Shown one piece after another: positions 52,151 through 59,758 of a DNA stretch of 64,000 bases. The DNA comes from an uncultured Selenomonadales bacterium (GTDB taxonomy: Bacteria; Bacillota; Negativicutes; Selenomonadales; Selenomonadaceae): assembly GCA_947165145.1 (NCBI GenBank), contig CAMUZG010000009.1, forward strand, positions 1 through 64,000, in the 5' to 3' direction. The notes under the pieces were generated by a model. The model saw nothing but the letters and a program-made list of their open reading frames with translations. It was not told the origin of the DNA and ran no database searches. Each line of letters starts with the position of its first letter. The first letter of the stretch is position 1. The translations under genes and the position numbers were made by a program.

Positions 52151-53551
52151 ATGTCCGAAGACAAAGATAAAAAATTTTCCGTGTGGAGCGAATACACCGC
52201 CGACGACAAAGCCGCAATGGAGCAACTCGCGGCGGGCTACATCGATTTCATCAGCCGTTGCAAAACCGAACGTGAAAGCGTCATCGAGGCTGTCAAATGC
52301 GCGGAAGCTGTCGGCTATCAAAATCTCGACGACGTTATCAAGAGCGGTAAACGTCTCAAAGCGGGCGACAAAGTTTACAGCGTCTGCATGAAAAAAACCG
52401 TCGCGCTGTTTCAAATCGGTACGGAGCCGCTCGAAAACGGGTTGAAAATTCTCGGCGCACACATCGACACTTGTCGCCTTGACCTCAAACAAAATCCGCT
52501 GTACGAAGACGGCGGGCTTGCTTATCTCGACACGCACTATTACGGCGGCATCAAAAAATATCAGTGGGTGACGTTGCCGCTTGCAATGCATGGCGTTGTT
52601 GTCAAAAAGGACGGGCGCGTAATTGAAATTGTCATCGGCGAAGACGACGGCGACCCCGTTTTCTGCGTGACTGACCTGTTGATTCACCTGTCGCAGGAAC
52701 AGCTCAAGAAGTCCGCCGATAAAGTCATTGAAGGCGAAAAGCTCGACATACTCGTCGGCAACATTCCGCTCAAAGAAAACGACAAAGAGTCCGTCAAAAA
52801 AGCGGTGCTCAAGCTCATCAAGGACAGCTACGACATCGACGAGGAAGATTTTTTGTCCGCCGAACTTGCGCTTGTTCCCGCCGGTAAAGCCCGCGAACTC
52901 GGCTTCGATCGCTCAATGGTGCTCGGCTACGGTCAAGACGATCGCGTTTGCTCGTACACGTCGCTTGTCGCAATGTTGGAAGCGGCGAATCAAACTTTCG
53001 GCAAAACTGCTTGTTGTCTGCTCGTCGACAAGGAAGAAATTGGCAGTTACGGCGCGACCGGCATGAAGTCCAGATTTTTCGAGAACACGCTTGCCGAATT
53101 GCTCAATGCTTGCGGTCAATACACTGAACTTGCCGTCCGTCGTGCGCTGAAGAATTCCTTTATGTTGAGTTCCGACGTGTCAAGTGCCTTCGACGCGCTC
53201 TATGCAAGTGCTTACGACAAACGCAACGTCGCTTATCTCGGCAAAGGCATGGTCTTTAACAAGTTCACGGGCTCGCGCGGCAAATCGGGTTCCAGTGATG
53301 CCAATGCTGAATACGTCGGCAAACTGCGCGGCATTCTCGACAAGCACAAAGTCCATTACCAATTCAGCGAACTCGGCAGAGTCGATCTCGGCGGCGGCGG
53401 CACGATTGCCTACATGATGGCGGAATACGGCATGGAAGTCATTGACAGCGGCGTCGCGGTATTGAGCATGCACGCACCGTGGGAAGCGACTTCAAAGATT
53501 GACATTTACGAGACGAAGAAAGGCTACTCCGCTTTCCTTGCCGAAATCTAA
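52151..53551 (+). CDS. M18-family metallo-aminopeptidase
   Basis: A 466-aa cytoplasmic zinc aminopeptidase of the M18 (aspartyl aminopeptidase) family. Metal and catalytic landmarks are GAHIDTCRLD (about residues 102-111, His and Asp), DKEEIGSYGATGM (about 296-308) and a C-terminal SMHAPWE (about 438-444, His ligand). The clostridial/negativicute M18 proteins have this length. I chose the ATG at 52151 because AAAGGAG lies 9-10 bases upstream; earlier starts overlap dusB. It releases N-terminal acidic or neutral residues from peptides. Confidence 0.92.
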   Translation: MSEDKDKKFSVWSEYTADDKAAMEQLAAGYIDFISRCKTERESVIEAVKCAEAVGYQNLDDVIKSGKRLKAGDKVYSVCMKKTVALFQIGTEPLENGLKILGAHIDTCRLDLKQNPLYEDGGLAYLDTHYYGGIKKYQWVTLPLAMHGVVVKKDGRVIEIVIGEDDGDPVFCVTDLLIHLSQEQLKKSADKVIEGEKLDILVGNIPLKENDKESVKKAVLKLIKDSYDIDEEDFLSAELALVPAGKARELGFDRSMVLGYGQDDRVCSYTSLVAMLEAANQTFGKTACCLLVDKEEIGSYGATGMKSRFFENTLAELLNACGQYTELAVRRALKNSFMLSSDVSSAFDALYASAYDKRNVAYLGKGMVFNKFTGSRGKSGSSDANAEYVGKLRGILDKHKVHYQFSELGRVDLGGGGTIAYMMAEYGMEVIDSGVAVLSMHAPWEATSKIDIYETKKGYSAFLAEI

Positions 53552-53575
53552 AACAAAATATTGAGAGGTGTTTTT

Positions 53576-55102
53576 TTGCCCAATCTGAAATATTTGTTGG
53601 TCGTCTTGGCGTTTACGATATTCGTCAGCGGCTGTTCGAAATCTGACGACGATGTTGCCTTTGAACGACTTGAAGATTTGAACAAACCACAGTATACGAT
53701 AGCGGCTCTGGTCGGCGCGGCGTCCGAGCCTTATGTCGGCAAAGTTTTTCCCAACGCCGTCGAAAAGCAATTCTCGACCGTGACCGATATGATCATTGCG
53801 CTTGAGACGAAACACGTTGACGCCGTAGTTTTCACGCGCGCAACTTTTGAAGGCGTTCTGGAAGAAAAGCCAAATAAATTTCAAATTTTGGATCAACCCG
53901 TCGGCGAAATAGATATTCATATGGCGATTTCTCCGAATACAAAGCTGACCAACCTGCAAGCCGAGATTAACGAATTTCTCAGAGCGAAAAAGGCTAACGG
54001 TACACTCGAACGGGCGTATAAATATTGGGCGATTGACCACGAAACGGCAATGCCTGATATTCCGCAAGTTCAATCGGCGACGAAAAAATTGGTTGTCGGA
54101 ACGTTAGGCACGCTAACTCCGTTGAGTTTTTACTCTGGCGGTGATCTCGTGGGCTTTGATATTGAACTGATTAAACGCTTTGCGGCGCAGTATGGTTACG
54201 AAATCGAATTCCGCGTCGAGGATATTGTTTCACTGCTCGCCGATACCGAATTCGGCAAAATCGATTTGATAAGCGGAAGCGTGATGTATAGTGACGAGCG
54301 CGCCGAACGAGTCATCTTCCCCGAAACGCCGCTTTTCTCCATGCCAATATCCGTTATGACAAGGAAAAGCCCCGCGTCAAGTGTCGTGCCCAACGAACAA
54401 TCTCACGACGAAAATTTTTTCAGCAAGCTCAGCAATTCGTTCGAGAAAACTTTAATCCATGAAGACCGCTACAAAATGATTCTCGACGGCTTGAAAGTCA
54501 CGCTGATTTTGGCAGTCGGCTCGCTCATACTCGGCACGATTCTCGGCTTCATTTTCTGCATGTTGAAACGAAGCAAAATCAAAATCGTTTCGACGGCAAT
54601 GGAAGCTTTTATCGCGCTGATGAGCGGCTTGCCGATAGTTTTGACGCTGATGATTTGTTTCTACATTGTCTTTTCCGGCACGGGCTTAAACGAAATTGTC
54701 ATCGCGATAATCGCCTTTGCAATCGACTTTGGCTGTTACGTCGCGATAATTCTCAACAGCGGCATTGAAGGTGTTGCTGTCGGCGAAATTGAAGCGGCAC
54801 AGGCTATGGGCATGAGCAACTTGCAAATTTTTGCCAAGATAATTTTCCCGCAAGCAATTCAAAAAATTTTCGGCGTGTACAGGCGGCAAGTTATCTCGCT
54901 CATCAAAGCAACTTCAATCGTCGGGTATATCGCCGTGCAGGATTTGACGAAGGTCTCCGACATAATCCGCGCCCGAACTTACGATGCGTTCTTTTCTCTG
55001 ATTTTCACCGCCATAATCTACTTCGTGATTGCAAGGGTGTGTATCTTCCTGCTGGACGCGGCTGAAAGAAGATTGAATCGGAGGAAAAGAAATGTCGAGT
55101 AA
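53576..55102 (+). CDS. ABC importer: permuted substrate-binding domain fused to permease
   Basis: A 508-aa lipoprotein-type fusion. Signal and lipobox VSGC (Cys about residue 20). Residues about 33-150 match lobe 2 and the C-terminal helix of family-3 solute-binding proteins (HVDAVVFTRATF, ANGTLERAYKYW). Residues about 160-265 match lobe 1 (KLVVGTLGTLTPLSFYSGG, GFDIELIKRFAAQYG, KIDLISGSVMYSDERAE). The normal lobe order is thus reversed. Residues about 305-500 are an amino-acid-type permease with the EAA loop EIEAAQAMGMSNLQ. The TTG at 53576 has GAGAGGTG upstream. Its ATPase is the next gene, overlapping by 11 bases. The ligand is likely an amino acid. Confidence 0.87.
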   Translation: MPNLKYLLVVLAFTIFVSGCSKSDDDVAFERLEDLNKPQYTIAALVGAASEPYVGKVFPNAVEKQFSTVTDMIIALETKHVDAVVFTRATFEGVLEEKPNKFQILDQPVGEIDIHMAISPNTKLTNLQAEINEFLRAKKANGTLERAYKYWAIDHETAMPDIPQVQSATKKLVVGTLGTLTPLSFYSGGDLVGFDIELIKRFAAQYGYEIEFRVEDIVSLLADTEFGKIDLISGSVMYSDERAERVIFPETPLFSMPISVMTRKSPASSVVPNEQSHDENFFSKLSNSFEKTLIHEDRYKMILDGLKVTLILAVGSLILGTILGFIFCMLKRSKIKIVSTAMEAFIALMSGLPIVLTLMICFYIVFSGTGLNEIVIAIIAFAIDFGCYVAIILNSGIEGVAVGEIEAAQAMGMSNLQIFAKIIFPQAIQKIFGVYRRQVISLIKATSIVGYIAVQDLTKVSDIIRARTYDAFFSLIFTAIIYFVIARVCIFLLDAAERRLNRRKRNVE

Positions 55103-56189
55103 CGCGCCTTTGCTTGAAGTCAAACATTTGAGCAAAAAATTTGCGGACAGCGAGCCGCTCAAAGATATTAACTGCGTCGTGCGTCAAGGCGAAGTGATTT
55201 CAATCATCGGACCGAGCGGCACTGGCAAATCAACTTTCCTGCGCTGTATCAATCGACTTGAAACACCGAGCGGTGGACAAATATTTTTCCACGGCGAAGA
55301 AATGACCGACGACTCTGCCGTAATTCGTCGCATGCGTCAAAAAATTGGAATGGTCTTCCAATCGTTCAATCTATTTTCAAACTTGAACGTGCTTGAAAAC
55401 ATAATCACCGCGCCAATTATGCTGAAAAATGTTGATAGGTCAGCCGCAATCGGCAGCGCGATGAATTTGCTTGAACAAGTCGGACTTACTCAAAAAGCCG
55501 TGAGCTACCCCGACGAATTGAGCGGCGGACAAAAACAACGTATCGCAATCGTTAGGACGTTGGCAATGGAGCCGGAAATAATTTTGTTCGACGAACCGAC
55601 AAGTGCGCTCGACCCGTCAATGGTTGACGAGGTCTTGTCTATGATTCGTTCGCTTGCAATGAAAAATTACGCAATGATGATCGTGACGCACGAGATGCGA
55701 TTTGCCGAAAACGTGAGCGACAGGATTTTTTTCATGAACGACGGCATTATTTACGAAGACGGAACGCCAAAGGAAATTTTCCACTCGCCGAAAAGAGATG
55801 CCACTAAAATTTTCATAAACCGCTTGAAGACTTACGAGAAAATTTTTGACAACGACCAAATTGATTTCGCGGGCATTCAAGGCGAAATTGAATCGTTCGC
55901 GCACAAACAATTCATGAGCAGTCGCCGCAACATGACACTGCAACTTATCTTTGAAGAATTGGTTTATGAATTGCTCATCAAACGCGGGCGCGATATATTC
56001 CCCGTTGAAATGAAAATGCTTTATAACGAAACGCTGGAAGATTGCGAGGTCAAAGTCAGCTACAGCGGCGAAAAATACAATCCGCTTGACGACAGCGACA
56101 ATCTTTCCGTTACCATACTCAACGGGATAATCAAAGTGTCCGAACATAAATTTGACGGCAAAAATTTTTTGAACTTGAAATGCAAATAG
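55092..56189 (+). CDS. amino-acid-type ABC ATPase with C-terminal pseudo-HATPase domain
   Basis: A 365-aa protein. Residues about 1-245 are a GlnQ/HisP-like ATPase with Walker A GPSGTGKST (about 37-45), Q-loop FQSFNL, signature LSGGQKQR (about 143-150) and Walker B ILFDEPTSALD (about 164-174). GlnQ normally ends near residue 245. Here residues about 275-365 add a domain matching the N-terminal domain of the SDF fusion carriers: LQLIFEELVYELL, EKYNPLDDSDNL and a closing DGKNFLNLKC. It lacks the N-box Asn and glycine lid, so ATP binding there is doubtful. A regulatory or docking role is inferred. It overlaps the permease gene and ends at a terminator. Confidence 0.88.
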   Translation: MSSNAPLLEVKHLSKKFADSEPLKDINCVVRQGEVISIIGPSGTGKSTFLRCINRLETPSGGQIFFHGEEMTDDSAVIRRMRQKIGMVFQSFNLFSNLNVLENIITAPIMLKNVDRSAAIGSAMNLLEQVGLTQKAVSYPDELSGGQKQRIAIVRTLAMEPEIILFDEPTSALDPSMVDEVLSMIRSLAMKNYAMMIVTHEMRFAENVSDRIFFMNDGIIYEDGTPKEIFHSPKRDATKIFINRLKTYEKIFDNDQIDFAGIQGEIESFAHKQFMSSRRNMTLQLIFEELVYELLIKRGRDIFPVEMKMLYNETLEDCEVKVSYSGEKYNPLDDSDNLSVTILNGIIKVSEHKFDGKNFLNLKCK

Positions 56190-56212
56190 CGCGCCATGAT
56201 GAGCCGCAAGAC

Positions 56213-56264
56213 AAAAAAATTCCCCAAGCGTTGATTCTCGCGAATCTGCCTGGGGATTTTTTTT
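56213..56264. terminator. bidirectional terminator between ABC and glycogen operons
   Basis: CCCCA (56222-56226) pairs with TGGGG (56251-56255), and an inner GATTC/GAATC stem closes a TCGC loop. T runs follow on both strands. It separates the convergent ABC ATPase and glgA genes. Confidence 0.8.
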
Positions 56265-56275
56265 CTTAGAGAATT

Positions 56276-57730
56276 TTATTTCTCGGTGCTGACAAGTTTC
56301 TTGTAAAGCTCAATGTATTCGTGCGCGGAATTCTTCCAGCTGTAGTCGCTGTTCATGGCGTTGGAAGAAATTTGCAGCCAAACTTCAAATTGAGCGTAAG
56401 TCGACAGCGCACGTTTGAGCGCGTACATCATCTCGTGAGCGTTGTAGTTCGAGAAGACGAAGCCGTTGCCCTGTTTGGTGTACTTGTCGTACTGCTGAAC
56501 GGTGTCTTTCAAGCCGCCGGTTTCGCGAACGACGGGAGCCGCACCGTAACGCATGGCGATAAGCTGACCAATGCCACAGGGTTCGTAGTTCGACGGCATA
56601 AGGAAAATATCGGACGACGCGTAAATTCTCTGCGCAAGCTCGTAGGAGAAGTAGATATTCGCCGAAACTTTCTGCGGATAACGCCACGCCAAACCTTTGA
56701 ACCAATCCTCATAAACTTTGTCGCCCGTGCCGAGCAAGACAAATTGGAAGTCTTCGTGCTGGAGAAGTTCGTCCATCATGCGGACAACGAGATCAAGACC
56801 TTTCGCCGCAACGAGACGCGTGACCATCGAGACAATCGGAATCTTTCTGCCTTGCGGAAGACCAAGCAGTTCTTGCAGACGGATTTTGTTCTCGCACTTC
56901 TTGTCGAAAGCGGCGTAAGCGTCGGAATTGTCGTAGTTAACGAACAGATGTTTGTCGGTCGCGGGATTGTAGACGTCGTAGTCAATGCCGTTAACGATAC
57001 CGTACAAATCATCTTTACGGCTACGGAGGAGCCCGTCAAGATGTTCGCCGAAGTATTCGTATTGAATTTCCTGCGCGTAAGTCTTGCTGACGGTCGAGAC
57101 GTAATCGGCGTAGATGATGCCGCCTTTCATGAAGTTGACCGCATCGTAGAACTCAAGGTCGCCGTTGTTGAAATATTTCCAATCGAGACCGAGAACGTCG
57201 CCCATGATGTCTTTCGTGAAGACGCCCTGATATTTCAGATTGTGAATCGTGTAGACGGTTTTAATTTTTTCGTAGCGTTCGTCGCCTTGATGTTCGAGTT
57301 TCAGAAGGACGGGAACCAGCGCGGCATGCCAATCGTTTGCGTTGATGACGTCGGGGAAGAAGTCAATCGCGGGCAAGCAATTCAACACTGCGCGGCAGAA
57401 GAAGGAAAATCTTTCAGCGTCGTCGTCGTAGCCGTAATAGCCTTCGCGGGCAAAATATTCTTCGTTGTCAACGAAATAGAAAATCACGCCGTCGAGTTCG
57501 TATTTGTCGATGCCGACGTATTTTGTGCGCCAAGAAACGGGGATTGTCCCGTCGTAAACGTGTTCCATGCCTTCGCGGAATTTCTCGCTGATACCGCCGA
57601 ATTTCGGAATGATGACGCGAACGTCAAGCCCTTGTTCTTTGAGAGCTTTGGGAAGTGAACCTGCCACATCGGCCAAGCCGCCGGTCTTAACAAACGGTAG
57701 AGCCTCCGATGCCACATAGAGAACTTTCAT
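56276..57730 (-). CDS. glgA: glycogen synthase (ADP-glucose)
   Basis: A 484-aa GT5 enzyme of normal length that extends alpha-1,4-glucan from ADP-glucose. The N-terminal ADP-glucose-binding motif is FVKTGGLADV (residues about 13-22); ANDWHAA and the C-terminal PSNYEPCGIGQL with the catalytic Glu are present. The ATG at 57730 has GGAGGGAG upstream; a longer ORF start at 57787 overlaps glgB and is not supported. Last gene of the glg operon. A long antisense ORF here is a shadow. Confidence 0.96.
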   Translation of the reverse strand: MKVLYVASEALPFVKTGGLADVAGSLPKALKEQGLDVRVIIPKFGGISEKFREGMEHVYDGTIPVSWRTKYVGIDKYELDGVIFYFVDNEEYFAREGYYGYDDDAERFSFFCRAVLNCLPAIDFFPDVINANDWHAALVPVLLKLEHQGDERYEKIKTVYTIHNLKYQGVFTKDIMGDVLGLDWKYFNNGDLEFYDAVNFMKGGIIYADYVSTVSKTYAQEIQYEYFGEHLDGLLRSRKDDLYGIVNGIDYDVYNPATDKHLFVNYDNSDAYAAFDKKCENKIRLQELLGLPQGRKIPIVSMVTRLVAAKGLDLVVRMMDELLQHEDFQFVLLGTGDKVYEDWFKGLAWRYPQKVSANIYFSYELAQRIYASSDIFLMPSNYEPCGIGQLIAMRYGAAPVVRETGGLKDTVQQYDKYTKQGNGFVFSNYNAHEMMYALKRALSTYAQFEVWLQISSNAMNSDYSWKNSAHEYIELYKKLVSTEK

Positions 57731-57783
57731 AATACAAACTCCCTCCTGTATATCTGTTATTTGTTTGGAAATTTTTTCGGTAA

Positions 57784-59706
57784 TCAATTCACTCGGTCGA
57801 GAAGATCTTCGGGCACGTCGTGTTTAAGGAAAATTGTCGCAAGCGGCGGGACAGTCAATGTGATTGAGTGACTGCGATTGTGCCACGGGAAATCCTCTGT
57901 GATAATGCTTTTCGGATTTGTGACGCCGCTACCGCCGAATTCCTTTGCGTCCGAATTGAAAACTTCGACGTAAGCACCGCTGTCGGGCACGCCAATCCGA
58001 TAATCTTCGCGGGTCATCGGCGTGAAGTTGCACACAACGATAACGTAATCCGAGCTGTCTTCCGCCTTGCGAATGAATGATACGACGCTGTTATCGTTGT
58101 CGTTGCAGTCAATCCAGCGGAAACCGTTCCAATCGAAATCGACCTGCCAGAGCGATTTATTGTCCAGATAAAATTTATTCAATGCCCGTGAAAAATTCTG
58201 CATTTGCGCGTGCTTGTCGTACTGTTCGACAAGGTGCCAATCCAAGCTGTCATTTTCGTTCCACTCGACGAATTGAGCGAACTCGCCTCCCATGAACAGC
58301 AATTTCTTGCCGGGGTGTGCAATCCAATAGCCGAAGAAACATCTTAAGCCCGCGAACTTCTGCCAATAATCTCCAGGCATTTTTTCAATCAACGACCGCT
58401 TGCCGTGAACAACTTCGTCGTGGCTCAGCGGCAGGATAAAATTCTCTGCGAAAGCATACATGAACGAGAAGGTGACTTTGTCGTGATTCCATTTGCGATA
58501 AATCGGGTCGAGGCTCACATAGTCAAGCATGTCATTCATCCAGCCCATGTTCCACTTGTAGTTGAAGCCCATTCCGCCCATGTACACCGGTTTAGAAATG
58601 AGCGGCCACGAGGTCGACTCTTCCGCCATCATCAACGCTTGCGGATTGTACTTAAAAACCGTCTCGTTTAGCTTTTTCAGAAAGTCCACCGCCTCAAGAT
58701 TGCCGTTGTCGCCATAACGATTCGGTGTCCATTCGCCTTCTTCGCGACCGAAATTAAGATACAACATATTAGCGACGCCGTCAATCCTTAAGCCGTCAAT
58801 GTGGAACTCGTCGAACCAGAACAGCGCGTTCGAGATTAGGAAGCTTTGAACTTCCGTGCGTCCGTAATCGAAATTGACCGTGCCCCAACCGCGATTTTCG
58901 GATAGTTGCTTGTTGTCGGATTCGTAGAGATTGACGCCGTCGAATTCCCGCAACCCGTGACTATCTTTGCAGAAATGACCTGGCACCCAATCCATTATGA
59001 CGCCAATTCCGTTTTGGTGCGCCTTCTCGACGAAATAGCGGAAGTCGTTCGGCTCGCCGTAGCGGCTTGTGACTGAATAGTAGCCCGTCGTTTGATAGCC
59101 CCATGAGCCGTCTAGCGGGTGTTCCGTCAACGGCATCAATTCGATATGCGTGTAGTTCATGTCCTTGACATATTCAATCAAGCTGTCTGCCAGTTCGCGG
59201 TAGCTCAGAAATTTTTTGCCGTCGCGCCGCCATGAACCTGCGTGGACTTCATAAATCAACATCGGGTGCGAGTAAGACGATTGCCGCTTTTTGCGTTCCT
59301 GCCACGCGTCGTCCTGCCAATCGTAATCTTCAAGGTTGTAGAGTCGTGACGCGGTGTTTGGTCGTCTTTCAGCCCAAAAGCCGTAAGGATCAGCCTTAAA
59401 GATGTGCGGACCGCCGTTTTGCGGTTTAATCGCGTATTTGTAGATGTCGCCTGGCTTGAGCCCCGTGATAAAAATTTCCCACGTCTCACCATCGGCAAGT
59501 CGAATCATACGATTAACGCGGTTATCCCAGTTGTTGAAGTCTCCGACGACGCTAACCGATTTTGCATGAGGAGCCCAAACGGCAAATCGCACACCTTGCT
59601 GATCGTCGCGTTCGATGAAGTGAGCACCGAGCATTTCGTAAGCGCGGTAATTGGTGCCTTGGTGGAACAGGTAAAGATCGTACTCGTTAAGGTTGGAAGT
59701 TCGCAT
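57784..59706 (-). CDS. glgB: 1,4-alpha-glucan branching enzyme
   Basis: A 640-aa GH13 enzyme introducing alpha-1,6 branches. It has an N-terminal CBM48-type domain (VRFAVWAPHAKSVSVVGDFNNWD, in two parts, about residues 38-60), then GH13 motifs DWVPGHF, GLRIDGVANMLYL (nucleophile Asp near 309), MAEESTSWP (acid Glu near 360) and LSHDEVVHGK. The C-terminus is an all-beta domain. AGGAGG precedes the ATG. It lies between glgP and glgA in the operon. Confidence 0.96.
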   Translation of the reverse strand: MRTSNLNEYDLYLFHQGTNYRAYEMLGAHFIERDDQQGVRFAVWAPHAKSVSVVGDFNNWDNRVNRMIRLADGETWEIFITGLKPGDIYKYAIKPQNGGPHIFKADPYGFWAERRPNTASRLYNLEDYDWQDDAWQERKKRQSSYSHPMLIYEVHAGSWRRDGKKFLSYRELADSLIEYVKDMNYTHIELMPLTEHPLDGSWGYQTTGYYSVTSRYGEPNDFRYFVEKAHQNGIGVIMDWVPGHFCKDSHGLREFDGVNLYESDNKQLSENRGWGTVNFDYGRTEVQSFLISNALFWFDEFHIDGLRIDGVANMLYLNFGREEGEWTPNRYGDNGNLEAVDFLKKLNETVFKYNPQALMMAEESTSWPLISKPVYMGGMGFNYKWNMGWMNDMLDYVSLDPIYRKWNHDKVTFSFMYAFAENFILPLSHDEVVHGKRSLIEKMPGDYWQKFAGLRCFFGYWIAHPGKKLLFMGGEFAQFVEWNENDSLDWHLVEQYDKHAQMQNFSRALNKFYLDNKSLWQVDFDWNGFRWIDCNDNDNSVVSFIRKAEDSSDYVIVVCNFTPMTREDYRIGVPDSGAYVEVFNSDAKEFGGSGVTNPKSIITEDFPWHNRSHSITLTVPPLATIFLKHDVPEDLLDRVN

Positions 59707-59711
59707 GAATC

Positions 59712-59758
59712 CTCCTATTTTAGGTTAGCATAAAAACTACTAACCTACTAACCTACTG
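59712..59758. repeat. short tandem repeat between glgP and glgB
   Basis: TAACCTAC units, period 8 (about 59739-59757), with a related TTAGGTTAG upstream. They fill the 46-base gap and provide the glgP stop codon (TAG on the minus strand). Confidence 0.6.

Noticed and set aside
56321..57658. 445-codon plus-strand ORF antisense to glgA
   Set aside because: It mirrors the codon pattern of glgA, has no ribosome-binding site or recognisable domain, and glgA is certain.
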